Shown here: piece after piece, positions 1-10,293 of the stretch
How the letters are laid out: each line of letters begins with the position of its first letter
Position numbering within the stretch: the first letter of the stretch is position 1
From: Xenophilus aerolatus
GTDB lineage: Bacteria > Pseudomonadota > Gammaproteobacteria > Burkholderiales > Burkholderiaceae_C
Length of the DNA stretch: 64,000 bases
Assembly (NCBI GenBank): GCA_029968055.1
Contig: JASCNX010000001.1
Location: 1,426,001-1,490,000, forward strand
Direction: 5' to 3'
Position numbers and translations under genes: made by a program
The notes under the pieces: model-generated
Seen by the model: only the letters and a program-made list of their open reading frames with translations
Databases searched by the model: none
What the model was told of the DNA's origin: nothing

Positions 1-649
1 GGTACAGCGAGGTCAGCATGAAGATCTCGCCGGCCAGCCCCACCAGGTACAGCAGCACCCCCGACACCCCGCTGAGCGACCAGCTGCGCCCGAACAGGTC
101 GACCTGCTCCTGCCCGATCAGCTGCAGCGCCCCCGACACCAGCGTGACCAGCAGCAGCCCGAAGCACAGGCACAGGATGTAGAGGTAGGGCATCACCACC
201 GAGACCAGCACATGCCGCCCGTGCGTCGCCTTGCGGTGGTGGAAGATCACCGCCATCGCGCTCTCCAGCACGGTGAACGCGAGCGAGCTGAAAAACACCA
301 TCGTGACCAGCAGCACCGGCCCCATGAGGTCGCGGTGGTCCAGGAAATTGGCCAGCTCGTGCACCATGGCGGCCGATTGGCCCGGCAGCAGCCAGCCCAG
401 GTAGCGGCCGATGGTGGACAGCAGCAGGTCCTGGGGGAGCACATGGGACAGCACGATCACCGACAGGATCAACAGCGGCACGATCGACAGCAGCGCGTAG
501 TACGCGACGGCGCCAGCCAGCAGCAGCCCCTGGTTGGCGCGGAACTCCTTGAACGCCTGCCACATGAAGCCCGGCGGGTTGCGCCAGAGCGTGGCCCCGT
601 CCGCGGCGGCGGGCGGGGGCGCATCGGTGGGCAGCAGGCGCTCGGGCAT
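1..649 (-). CDS. YihY/virulence factor BrkB family membrane protein (3' part outside window)
   Basis: This is an inner-membrane protein of the YihY/BrkB family (once misnamed RNase BN). The exact function is unknown; members are polytopic and linked loosely to envelope integrity or serum resistance. The reading frame starts at the ATG complementary to 647-649 (MPERLLPTDAPPP...) and stays open to the window edge, about 216 codons. After a Pro/Ala-rich start comes the typical segment FKEFRANQGLLLAGAVAYY, followed by LLSIVPLLILSVIVLSHVLP and further hydrophobic helices. The family is usually about 280-420 aa, so the C-terminal part is missing here. It diverges from dnaG with a gap of about 100 bp. 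The family call is firm; the role is not known. Confidence 0.85.
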   Translation of the reverse strand, partial: MPERLLPTDAPPPAAADGATLWRNPPGFMWQAFKEFRANQGLLLAGAVAYYALLSIVPLLILSVIVLSHVLPQDLLLSTIGRYLGWLLPGQSAAMVHELANFLDHRDLMGPVLLVTMVFFSSLAFTVLESAMAVIFHHRKATHGRHVLVSVVMPYLYILCLCFGLLLVTLVSGALQLIGQEQVDLFGRSWSLSGVSGVLLYLVGLAGEIFMLTSLY

Positions 650-750
650 GGTGTGGCGGCAGTATGCCGCCGGCCGGACGCCCGGCAGCGTAGGAGAGGC
701 TTGCGTATCATCGGCCGCTCCCCTGCCCCGCCTGCCCTGTACGCGCCGCC

Positions 751-2667
751 ATGGCGATCCCCCCCTCTTTCATCCAGGAGCTCATCGCCCGCGCCGACAT
801 CGTCGAGATCGTCGGCCGCTACGTGCAGCTCAAGAAGGGCGGCGCCAACTTCATGGGGCTGTGTCCCTTCCACGGCGAGAAGTCGCCCTCCTTCTCTGTC
901 AGCCCGACCAAGCAGTTCTACCACTGCTTCGGCTGCGGGGCGCACGGCAACGCCATCGGCTTCCTCATGGAGCACGGCGGCATGGGCTTTCGCGAGGCCG
1001 TGCAGGACCTGGCCGGCCAGTACGGCCTGGAGGTGCCCGAGGACGACGCCTCGCCCGCCGAGCGCGAACGCGCGGCAGCGCAGCGCCAGAAGCAGGCCAC
1101 GCTGAGCGATGTGCTGGAAAAGGCCGGCGAGGCCTACCGCAAGCTGCTTCGCCAGTCGCCGCGCGCGATCGGGTATTTCAAGGGCCGCGGGGTGTCGGGC
1201 GAAATCGCCAAGGCCTTCGGCCTGGGCTACGCACCCGAGGGCTGGCGCACCCTGGCCGGCGTCTTCCCCGACTACGCCGACCCGCTGCTGGCCGAAAGCG
1301 GCCTGGTCATCGTCGGCGAAGAGGGGGAGGACAAGCGCTACGACCGCTTCCGCGACCGGGTGATGTTCCCCATCCGCAACGTCAAGGGCGAGTGCATCGG
1401 CTTCGGCGGCCGGGTGCTGGGCGACGAGAAGCCCAAGTACCTCAACTCGCCCGAAACCCCGGTCTTCAGCAAGGGCCGCGAACTCTACGGCCTGTTCGAG
1501 GCCCGCACCGCGCTGCGCGACAAGGGCTACGCCCTGGTCACCGAGGGCTACATGGACGTGGTGGCGCTGGCCCAGCTGGGCTTCGCCAACGCCGTGGCCA
1601 CGCTGGGCACCGCCTGCACGCCGGAGCACGTGCAGAAGCTGTTCCGCTTCACCGACGCGGTGGTGTTCAGCTTCGACGGCGACGCCGCCGGCCGGCGCGC
1701 CGCGCGCAAGGCGCTGGACGCCGCCCTGCCCTTCGCCACCGACGTGCGCAGCGTCAAGTTCCTGTTCCTGCCGGCCGAGCACGACCCCGACAGCTTCATC
1801 CGCGAGCACGGCGCCGAGGCTTTCGCCCGCTTCGTGGCCGAGGCGACGCCGCTGTCGCGCTTCATGGTCGAAGCCGCCCGCGAAGGCTGCGACCTGGGCA
1901 CCGCCGAGGGCCGGGCCCACATGGCGGCCAACGCGCGGCCGCTGTGGAGTGCGCTGCCCGACGGCACGCTCAAGCGGCAGATGCTCGGCGAGCTGGCCGA
2001 ACTCATCCAGCTCGACAGCCGCGAGTTGGGCGGCCTGTGGGCCGCCGCACCGGCGCCGCGCACGGCGCCCCGCAGCGAAGAACGCCAACAGGGCGAGAGC
2101 TGGTCGGGCCCGGACGACGCAGCTTTCGAGTCCTTTTCGCCTCGGGATGGCCGCCGCGGCGCCCGCTCGCCGCGGCGCGGGCCGCCGCCGGCGCGCGGCC
2201 GGGCCCAGCCGCTCTCGCGCGCCGACCTCGCGGTGCGGCTGCTGCTGTCGCAGCCGGCCGAGTGGGACGCCCTGTCGCACGAACTGCACGCGCTGCTGTG
2301 CGAGCTGCCCGGCGAGCATGGCGAATTCTTCACCTGGTTCGACAGCCAGGTGCACGAACACGGCATCCAGCCGTGGGCGGCCTTGCGCGAAGGGCTGCGA
2401 GGCCTCAACTTCGAAGCGCTGGTCGACCGGCTCATGGCGCCGTCGGCCGCCGCCGGCCCCGATGCGGAGGCCGCTGCGTCCGCGGATGCGGCGGCCGAGC
2501 TGCGCAACGTGCTGGATTTCATGCTGGACGAGCACCTGAAGGCGCAGCAGACGGCGGTGCTCGCCACCGTGGGCAGCGACCCGCAGGCCCTGGAGCGCTA
2601 CAAGGCGCTGGAACGGCGCCGGCTGGAGCTGCGCCAGCGCCTGGCGCGCAGCCGCTACACCGGTTGA
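751..2667 (+). CDS. dnaG: DNA primase DnaG
   Basis: DnaG makes the RNA primers for chromosome replication and works with the replicative helicase DnaB. The 638-residue product has the family's normal length and order. An N-terminal CHC2 zinc finger has ligands C38, H41, C59 and C62. The catalytic core and TOPRIM domain follow, with the acidic signature EGYMD at about 265-269 and FDGDAAG at about 308-314. An Arg/Pro-rich linker near 450-490 leads to the C-terminal helicase-binding domain. The order dnaG-rpoD matches the conserved macromolecular-synthesis operon. The rpsU gene that often precedes dnaG is not adjacent here; a divergent BrkB-type gene is. rpoD follows after 356 bp with its own promoter-like signal, so the two genes need not be strictly co-transcribed. 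Confidence 0.97.
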   Translation: MAIPPSFIQELIARADIVEIVGRYVQLKKGGANFMGLCPFHGEKSPSFSVSPTKQFYHCFGCGAHGNAIGFLMEHGGMGFREAVQDLAGQYGLEVPEDDASPAERERAAAQRQKQATLSDVLEKAGEAYRKLLRQSPRAIGYFKGRGVSGEIAKAFGLGYAPEGWRTLAGVFPDYADPLLAESGLVIVGEEGEDKRYDRFRDRVMFPIRNVKGECIGFGGRVLGDEKPKYLNSPETPVFSKGRELYGLFEARTALRDKGYALVTEGYMDVVALAQLGFANAVATLGTACTPEHVQKLFRFTDAVVFSFDGDAAGRRAARKALDAALPFATDVRSVKFLFLPAEHDPDSFIREHGAEAFARFVAEATPLSRFMVEAAREGCDLGTAEGRAHMAANARPLWSALPDGTLKRQMLGELAELIQLDSRELGGLWAAAPAPRTAPRSEERQQGESWSGPDDAAFESFSPRDGRRGARSPRRGPPPARGRAQPLSRADLAVRLLLSQPAEWDALSHELHALLCELPGEHGEFFTWFDSQVHEHGIQPWAALREGLRGLNFEALVDRLMAPSAAAGPDAEAAASADAAAELRNVLDFMLDEHLKAQQTAVLATVGSDPQALERYKALERRRLELRQRLARSRYTG

Positions 2668-2692
2668 TGGACCCGGCGCGCCGTCAAGGTGC

Positions 2693-2718
2693 TTGAAAAA
2701 GCGGCATCGCGGTATAAT
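2693..2718 (+). promoter_or_regulatory. Candidate sigma-70 promoter of rpoD
   Basis: A perfect TATAAT sits at 2713-2718, just after the dnaG stop. TTGAAA at 2693-2698 could be the -35 box, but the spacer is only 14 bp, shorter than the usual 16-18, so the -35 assignment is weak. The position implies an rpoD mRNA leader of about 300 nt. The -10 match is seen directly; activity is inferred. Confidence 0.6.
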
Positions 2719-2822
2719 GTAAGGCTTCGCATCACGCGAATCAGGCAAGAGCGACAGCGGCACCTCCGGGCCGGCCCGGCATCCAAGAATGGATGCAGCA
2801 TCCCACCAGCAGGATCAGGGCC

Positions 2823-2846
2823 CCTTCCGTCCCCCGGGTCGGAAGG
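2823..2846 (+). other. Stable hairpin in the rpoD 5' leader
   Basis: CCTTCCG (2823-2829) pairs perfectly with CGGAAGG (2840-2846) around a 10-nt loop. It lies between the TATAAT box and the rpoD start, inside the predicted untranslated leader. Together with the second hairpin downstream it makes this leader unusually structured. No protein-coding frame with plausible composition explains the region. Confidence 0.5.
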
Positions 2847-2889
2847 ACCACCGCAAGGACCGCACACCAAATGTTCGCCCGCACATCTT

Positions 2890-2916
2890 GCCGCGGAAGA
2901 CGCCTTGCGGCTTTTT
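2890..2916 (+). terminator. Terminator-like hairpin plus U-tract upstream of rpoD (possible attenuator)
   Basis: GCCGC (2890-2894) pairs with GCGGC (2907-2911) and is followed at once by five T residues (2912-2916). The stem is short, so termination would be partial at best. It lies about 110 nt before the rpoD ATG and downstream of the candidate promoter. This is the arrangement of an attenuator, or of a weak terminator for dnaG read-through. Structure is seen; function is inferred. Confidence 0.4.
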
Positions 2917-3023
2917 GCCCGCCAGGAGCCTTCCGGCTATCGATTTCCGTCTGCCCCGCGCCGGGCTTTCGCCATCGGCGCCTGTGTTTCCGCTCGTCCG
3001 TCGTTCTTGATTCATGAGGTCTT

Positions 3024-5405
<2,382 letters not shown>

Positions 5406-5441
5406 GCGAACGCGCCGCCGCGCTGACGCGCTGACGGAACC

Positions 5442-5472
5442 GGCCGCTGCCTGCAAGGGCAGCGGCCTTTTT
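5442..5472 (+). terminator. Rho-independent terminator of rpoD
   Basis: GGCCGCTGCC (5442-5451) pairs perfectly over 10 bp with GGCAGCGGCC (5458-5467), with a 6-nt loop and TTTTT at 5468-5472. It lies 37 bp past the rpoD stop codon. Confidence 0.95.
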
Positions 5473-5527
5473 CATGGACGCGTTGCGAGAGAAATCGGTC
5501 GCCATCGCCCGGCTGGTAGGCGCCGCC

Positions 5528-5546
5528 AGCTATCAAAAAAGGAGCG
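5528..5546. repeat. Possible family-typical A-rich intergenic repeat fragment
   Basis: The 19-nt sequence AGCTATCAAAAAAGGAGCG stands out in a GC-rich gap between convergent rpoD and the AraC gene. Similar AGCTATCAAAA-type short sequences recur between genes in Comamonadaceae from memory, but only one copy is present here, so the call is tentative. Confidence 0.25.
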
Positions 5547-5571
5547 AGTGCCGAGCCGGTACACCGGGCGC

Positions 5572-6495
5572 TCAGGCGGGCGTGCCTTCGCCTGCTTCCA
5601 CCCAGGCGCCGGGCCTCAGCGCTGCCCGGTATTGGCCGGGCGTCATGCCGCGCGCGGCCCGGAAGCGACGCACCAGGTGGCTGGCACTCGCGTGGCCCGT
5701 GGCAGCGGCGATCTCGTCCAGCCGCAGCGCCATGCGTGCACGCAGCAGCGCGCACGCACGGTCGATGCGCCGCGCCGCCACCCAGGCATGCGGTGCGCAG
5801 CCGAAGGACACCCGGAAGGCGTGGGCGAAGTGGTGTTCGGACAGCGCGCAGAACGCGGCCATCTCGCCCACGGTGAGTGGCTCGGCAAGCCGGTCCTCGA
5901 TCCACGCCATCAGGCGCCGGCGCAGCACCGGCGCGAGGCCACCGCGCAGGCGTGTGCGCGATGGACGCTGGCCGTGGCGCACCAGCAGGTGCGCCAGGGT
6001 GGCGTGGCCCAGCTCGTTGGCGACCAGACGCTGGGTGTCGTCGGTCCAGTCGAGCGCCGCCAGTCGCGCGAAGGCCTGCGCGATGAAGGGCTCGTCGGCG
6101 AAGTTGAGTTCGGGCAGACGCACCTCGCGCGGCTCGCGGTCGAGCAGGCGCAGCGCCAGCGGCGCGAGTTGCTCCGGCGCAAAGTACAGGTGCACGAAAT
6201 GCTGCGGCGGGCCGACGATCCAGTCCACCGCGTGTTCGGCGGGCATCAGGCAGAGCTTGCCCGGCGCGCCGCGCACCTGGGGCGCATCGATCCGGAAGGT
6301 ACCTTGCCCGCCGCTCAGGTAGACCGAGAGCGTGTGGTGCGTCGGCCGGTAGCAGGAGGTGTCGAAGGCGTTGGACCACAGCGCCGCGCTCAGGCCATCG
6401 CCCAGGTCGGCGCGGCGATGCAAGCGCGCACGCGAATGCGAAAGCACGTCGAACACACTGCCGCCGAGGCGGCCTGGCTGGGAGGAAGAGGGCAT
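5572..6495 (-). CDS. AraC family transcriptional regulator
   Basis: This is a DNA-binding regulator with an N-terminal cupin-like sensing domain and a C-terminal pair of helix-turn-helix motifs. The N-terminal part (about 1-170) contains the cupin-like stretch HHTLSVYLSGGQGTFRIDAP. The C-terminal about 100 residues show the AraC pattern EPLTVGEMAAFCALSEHHFA, then LDEIAAATGHASASHLVRRF and R.ARGMTPGQYR. The ATG at 6495 (MPSSSQPG..., 307 aa) is preferred over an in-frame GTG 16 codons upstream, though neither has a clear ribosome site. It diverges from the EamA exporter starting at 6634, with about 140 bp between, so that exporter is the likely target. The inducer is unknown. Confidence 0.88.
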   Translation of the reverse strand: MPSSSQPGRLGGSVFDVLSHSRARLHRRADLGDGLSAALWSNAFDTSCYRPTHHTLSVYLSGGQGTFRIDAPQVRGAPGKLCLMPAEHAVDWIVGPPQHFVHLYFAPEQLAPLALRLLDREPREVRLPELNFADEPFIAQAFARLAALDWTDDTQRLVANELGHATLAHLLVRHGQRPSRTRLRGGLAPVLRRRLMAWIEDRLAEPLTVGEMAAFCALSEHHFAHAFRVSFGCAPHAWVAARRIDRACALLRARMALRLDEIAAATGHASASHLVRRFRAARGMTPGQYRAALRPGAWVEAGEGTPA

Positions 6496-6633
6496 GGGTA
6501 ACACGCGCACCGGATGGCGCACCCCGCACTCTAGCAACGCCACAGGACCGTGCCCACCGCCGCCCGCACCAACTCACCAAAACCGCAGAAACGTGCAATG
6601 GCGCGCCGCAAGGCGTTGCCACACTCGGCGCCC

Positions 6634-7515
6634 ATGACCGCCTTTCTCTATGCACTGACCGTCCTGCTCTGGGGCACGACCTGGATCGCCCTCAAGCTGC
6701 AACTCGGCCCGGTGCCGATCCCCTGGTCCATCGTCTGGCGTTTCGCGCTGGCCGCCCTCGTGCTGCTGCTGTGGCTCACCGCGTGCGGACGCCTGCGCCT
6801 GCTGCGGCGCGAGGCCTGGCCGCTGGTGGCCGCGCAGGGGCTGTGCCTCTTCTGCCTGAACTTCATCTGCTTCCTGAGCGCCAGCCGCACCATCCCGAGC
6901 GGCCTGGTCGCCGTCGTGTTCTCTACGGCGACGCTGTGGAACGCGCTGGGCGCACGCCTCTTCTTCCGGCGCGCCTTGACGCCCCGCATCCTCGGCGGTG
7001 GCGCGCTGGGCCTGGCCGGGCTGCTCGCGATGTTCTGGCCCGAGCTGGCGCGCCACGGCGCCGACGCGGGCACGCTGCACGGCCTGGCCTACGCACTCGC
7101 GGGCACGCTGTGCTTCTCGGCCGGCAACCTGCTGTCGGCGCGGCTGCAGGCGCTGGGCGAGCCACCTGCGCTCACCAACGCCTGGGGCATGGCCTGGGGC
7201 GCCCTGGTGCTGGCGGCCGGAACGCTGGCAATGGGAATCGCACCCGCCTTCGATCCCGCGCCGAGCTATGTGGGCGCCCTGCTCTACCTGGCGATCCCGG
7301 GGTCGGTGATCGGCTTCACCGCCTACCTGGAGCTGGTGGGCCGCATGGGACCGGAGCGCGCCGCGTACTGCACGGTGCTCTTTCCGCTGGTGGCGCTGGC
7401 GATCTCGTCGGTGGTGGAGGACTACCGCTGGAGCGCCGTCGCCATTGGCGGCCTGGCGCTCGTGATGGCGGGGAACGTGCTGGTCTTCAGCAAGCCGCGG
7501 GCGGCGGCGGCCTGA
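6634..7515 (+). CDS. EamA/DMT family transporter
   Basis: This is a drug/metabolite-transporter superfamily permease of about ten transmembrane helices, typically exporting amino acids, metabolites or toxic compounds. The 293-aa product begins MTAFLYALTVLLWGTTWIAL, the classic first-helix WGxxW signature. It shows two homologous five-helix halves, the second starting around LAYALAGTLCFSAGNLLSAR. Upstream in-frame ATGs at 6550 and 6598 would add a basic, non-hydrophobic tail, so 6634 is chosen. The divergent AraC gene suggests specific induction. Substrate cannot be told from sequence. Confidence 0.88.
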   Translation: MTAFLYALTVLLWGTTWIALKLQLGPVPIPWSIVWRFALAALVLLLWLTACGRLRLLRREAWPLVAAQGLCLFCLNFICFLSASRTIPSGLVAVVFSTATLWNALGARLFFRRALTPRILGGGALGLAGLLAMFWPELARHGADAGTLHGLAYALAGTLCFSAGNLLSARLQALGEPPALTNAWGMAWGALVLAAGTLAMGIAPAFDPAPSYVGALLYLAIPGSVIGFTAYLELVGRMGPERAAYCTVLFPLVALAISSVVEDYRWSAVAIGGLALVMAGNVLVFSKPRAAAA

Positions 7516-7521
7516 GGCCGG

Positions 7522-7910
7522 TCAGAGCGCCGCGAGGCCTTCGACCAGCGCATGCCGGCCCAGCGAACGCGTCTGCCCGTTCGCCCAGGCCAGCACATCG
7601 TAGCCATTGCTGTAGAGCACGGTGCCGTCGGCCGCCAGGTCGAAGTGCGCGACGTGCGAGGCGAGAACGCGCGGGCTCGTGCGGCGCCCCTCCTGCGCGA
7701 TGAGCTGCCTCGCCCAGCCGCAGGGGCATGAGCAGCGCGTCCTTCACGGCCGAGCGCCTGCGGTACGTAGGCCATGCCCAGCACCGGCACCTGCTGCCGA
7801 TGGAACAGGCGCACCTCGCGCTGTTCGTCGAGCAGGTAGCGGAACAGCCCGACGCTGCGGCCCACGCTCAGCACGTAGTACGGCGTGTTCGCGTCCGCTC
7901 CGCAAAAGTG
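7522..7910 (-). pseudogene. Frameshifted remnant of an unidentified (propeller-like) protein
   Basis: Three reading frames on the minus strand join into one plausible protein tail. First comes TPYYVLSVGRSVGLFRYLLDE... through VPVLGMAYVPQ. Next, in a shifted frame, comes VKDALLMPLRLG. Last, in a third frame, comes RQLIAQEGRRTSPRVL...HFDLAADGTVLYSNGYDVL, ending at the stop 7522-7524. No single frame keeps this composition, and no start codon with a ribosome site is seen, so the gene looks 5'-truncated with two frameshifts. The phrase pattern DLAADGTVLYSNG resembles a beta-propeller blade, but the family was not recognised. Neighbours on both sides are intact transporters. Confidence 0.55.
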
Positions 7911-7985
7911 TAAGAGGCCGCCTGGACGACAAGGCGCAACGCAACGCTCTGCTAGGCTCACGACCTTTTCGCCCAGACCACCCCC

Positions 7986-9218
7986 ATGAACCCCGATGCC
8001 GCCAAACTCTGGCAGAGCCCGCGCTGGGCCCTGGCCGCCCTGCTCGCAGTGCTCGGCATGCTGGGGCCCTTCTCGATCGACACCTACATCCCGGCCTTCT
8101 CGGGCATCCAGCAGTCGATCGGCGCCACGCCGGTGGAGATGCAGCAGACGCTGTCGGCCTACCTGTTCGGCTTCGCCTTCATGAACCTGTTCCACGGCGC
8201 GCTGTCGGACAGCTTCGGCCGCCGGCCGGTCGTGCTGATCGGGATCGCCGTGTTCACGCTCGCGTCGCTGGGCTGCGCGCTGTCGCAGACCATCGGGCAG
8301 CTCGTCTTCTTCCGCGCGCTGCAGGGGTTGTCGACCGGGGCGGGCATCGTGGTGTCGCGCGCCGTGATCCGCGACATGTTCCCGCCCGCCGAAGCGCAGA
8401 AGGTCATGAGCCAGGTGACGATCTACTTCGGCATCGCGCCGGCCATCGCGCCCATCGTCGGCGGCTTCCTCTTCGTGCACCTGGGCTGGCACAGCATCTT
8501 CTGGTTCCTGGTCGGCGTGGGCGTGGTGCTGCTGGTCGCCAACTGGAAGCTGCTGCCCGAGACGCTGCACGCCAGCGAGCGCCAACCCTTTCGCGCGCGC
8601 GACCTGATGCGCGGCTACTGGCAGCTGTGCTCCGACCCGCGCTTCCTGCTGCTGGCGCTGGCCAGCGGCGTGCCCTTCAACGGCATGTTCCTGTACGTGC
8701 TGTCGGCGCCGGCCTTCCTGGGCGACCACCTCAAGCTCGCGCCGACGCAGTTCTTCTGGTTCTTCCTGCTCACCATCGCCGGCATCATGGGGGGCGCGTG
8801 GTTCAGCGGGCGCAAGGCCGGCAAGGTGGCGCCCAAGCGCCAGATCCGGGACGGCTTCCTGATCATGCTGCTGACCTCGCTGGTCAACGTGGCGGCCAAC
8901 GCCCTCTTCGCGCCGCACCCGGCGTGGGCGCTGTGGCCCATCGCGGTGTTCGCCTTCGGCTGGGCGCTGATGGTGCCGGTGATCACGCTGCTGGTGCTCG
9001 ACCTGCACCCCGCCCGCCGGGGCATGGCCTCGTCGCTCCAGGCCGTGATCGGCTCGACGGCCAACGGCATCGTGGCGGGTGCCATCGCGCCGCTGGTGAT
9101 GCACTCGCCACTCGCGCTGGCGCTGACCTCGCTCCTGATGATGGGCGTCGGCCTGATCGCCTGGGCGTGGCTGCATCGGCGCTGGCCGGGCATCGGGCGC
9201 GTGGCCGAAGTCGCCTGA
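7986..9218 (+). CDS. Bcr/CflA family multidrug efflux MFS transporter
   Basis: This is a proton-driven exporter of the DHA1 (12-TMS) branch, related to bicyclomycin and chloramphenicol resistance pumps. The 410-aa product starts with a first helix LLAVLGMLGPFSIDTYIPAF, containing the family's D-T-Y-L/I-P signature. The loop 2-3 motif A follows as GALSDSFGRRPVVLIG, and motif C-like glycines occur in helix 5 (IYFGIAPAIAPIVGGFL). The length is usual for the family. It reads away from the pseudogene upstream. The native substrate is unknown; annotation as a drug exporter reflects the family only. Confidence 0.9.
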   Translation: MNPDAAKLWQSPRWALAALLAVLGMLGPFSIDTYIPAFSGIQQSIGATPVEMQQTLSAYLFGFAFMNLFHGALSDSFGRRPVVLIGIAVFTLASLGCALSQTIGQLVFFRALQGLSTGAGIVVSRAVIRDMFPPAEAQKVMSQVTIYFGIAPAIAPIVGGFLFVHLGWHSIFWFLVGVGVVLLVANWKLLPETLHASERQPFRARDLMRGYWQLCSDPRFLLLALASGVPFNGMFLYVLSAPAFLGDHLKLAPTQFFWFFLLTIAGIMGGAWFSGRKAGKVAPKRQIRDGFLIMLLTSLVNVAANALFAPHPAWALWPIAVFAFGWALMVPVITLLVLDLHPARRGMASSLQAVIGSTANGIVAGAIAPLVMHSPLALALTSLLMMGVGLIAWAWLHRRWPGIGRVAEVA

Positions 9219-9247
9219 CGCACCGACCTGCCGCGCCGCCCGCGTGC

Positions 9248-10192
9248 TCAGCGGCGCCGGCCGGGGTCGCCTCCCGTGACCGCCGGCATCGGAATGGCGT
9301 CGGGATCGGCAGCCGGCCTGGGCGCTGGCGCGGCTCCGTACGCCGGCGCCGGCGGCGCCTGGTAGCGCGGCCCCGGCCCGGCCACGACCGGCGGCCCGGC
9401 GTCGGAGTAATTCGGCGCCGAGGTGTTGGCGGCATCGCGGCCGGCTGGCGCCCAGGGGGCCGCGTCACCGTCGGCCGCTGCGGGTGCCGATGCACGGTTC
9501 GACGCCGAGACGCCCTGCTCGGCCGGCGTACGGCGCGGGCGTTCGGGCGGCGGTACACGGCGCGGCTCCTGCGTCTCGACGCGAGGCGCTGCGGGCGCCG
9601 CCGTCTCGACGCGCCGGGCCGGTGGCGGGGCCGGCGTGGGTCTGGATGAAGGCGCTGGCGAAACAGCAGCGGCTGGACGCGCAGGTGCGGGCGCGGGCGC
9701 AGGTGCAGGTGAAGGCGCAGCAGGCGGTGGCGGCGTCTGCGCCACCGGCGCAGGGGCCGGCGCCGGGGCGGGCAGCGGCTCGGCGGCGGGTGGACGTGCA
9801 GCGGGCGCCGAGCTTTCCGCGTCGTGCACCGGCGTCTGCGTCGGCCCCGTGTCGGTGCTCCACCAGTAGGCGCCGGCGGCGGCCAGCACGCCGAAGAAGC
9901 TCAGGGCCGCGATGATCCAGCCCGTGCGGGCCTCGCCACTGTCCACGCTTTCACGGGCGTCGCGGCGTCTGCGGCGCGCGGGCAGGTCGCGCACCGTCCG
10001 GTGCAGCGGCGCGGCATCCGCGTCGACCCGCAGGTCGTCCAGCGGCAGCGACGCCGGTGCCGCGCGGCCCGGCTCCAGCCTGCCGAAGGACGTGATGGCC
10101 GTGGGTTCGGCGCCCAGGCGGGCCGAGCATTGCGAACAGATGAGGGCGCCATCGCGGTTGCGGTGGCCGCATTGGGGACAGGGGGTCGCCAT
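9248..10192 (-). CDS. Zinc-ribbon, single-pass membrane protein with long Pro/Ala-rich tail
   Basis: The first 22 residues form a rubredoxin-like zinc ribbon: CPQCGHRNRDGALICSQC (two CxxC pairs). A basic stretch (LPARRRRRDARES) then precedes one transmembrane helix around residues 92-113 (TGWIIAALSFFGVLAAAGAYWW). The remaining about 200 residues are low-complexity Ala-Pro repeats with basic patches. By the positive-inside rule the zinc ribbon is cytoplasmic and the tail periplasmic. This architecture is common in unnamed proteobacterial proteins. No catalytic domain is visible and the function is unknown. It is convergent with the Bcr/CflA gene. Confidence 0.7.
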   Translation of the reverse strand: MATPCPQCGHRNRDGALICSQCSARLGAEPTAITSFGRLEPGRAAPASLPLDDLRVDADAAPLHRTVRDLPARRRRRDARESVDSGEARTGWIIAALSFFGVLAAAGAYWWSTDTGPTQTPVHDAESSAPAARPPAAEPLPAPAPAPAPVAQTPPPPAAPSPAPAPAPAPARPAAAVSPAPSSRPTPAPPPARRVETAAPAAPRVETQEPRRVPPPERPRRTPAEQGVSASNRASAPAAADGDAAPWAPAGRDAANTSAPNYSDAGPPVVAGPGPRYQAPPAPAYGAAPAPRPAADPDAIPMPAVTGGDPGRRR

Positions 10193-10293
10193 AGACCTCG
10201 GGAGTGAAAAACAGCCCCCGACTGTGCACCAACCGTGCCCGCGGGCTGTCGGTGCGCGGCTTCTTTACACATCGAGCGCGGTGCGCCGCCGAC

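Noticed and set aside
469-2763. 764-codon minus-strand frame across dnaG
   Set aside because: No motif and atypical composition; dnaG explains the region.
2789-3017. Short plus-strand frames inside the rpoD leader
   Set aside because: Arg/Pro-rich translations without ribosome sites; the region is better explained as a structured untranslated leader.
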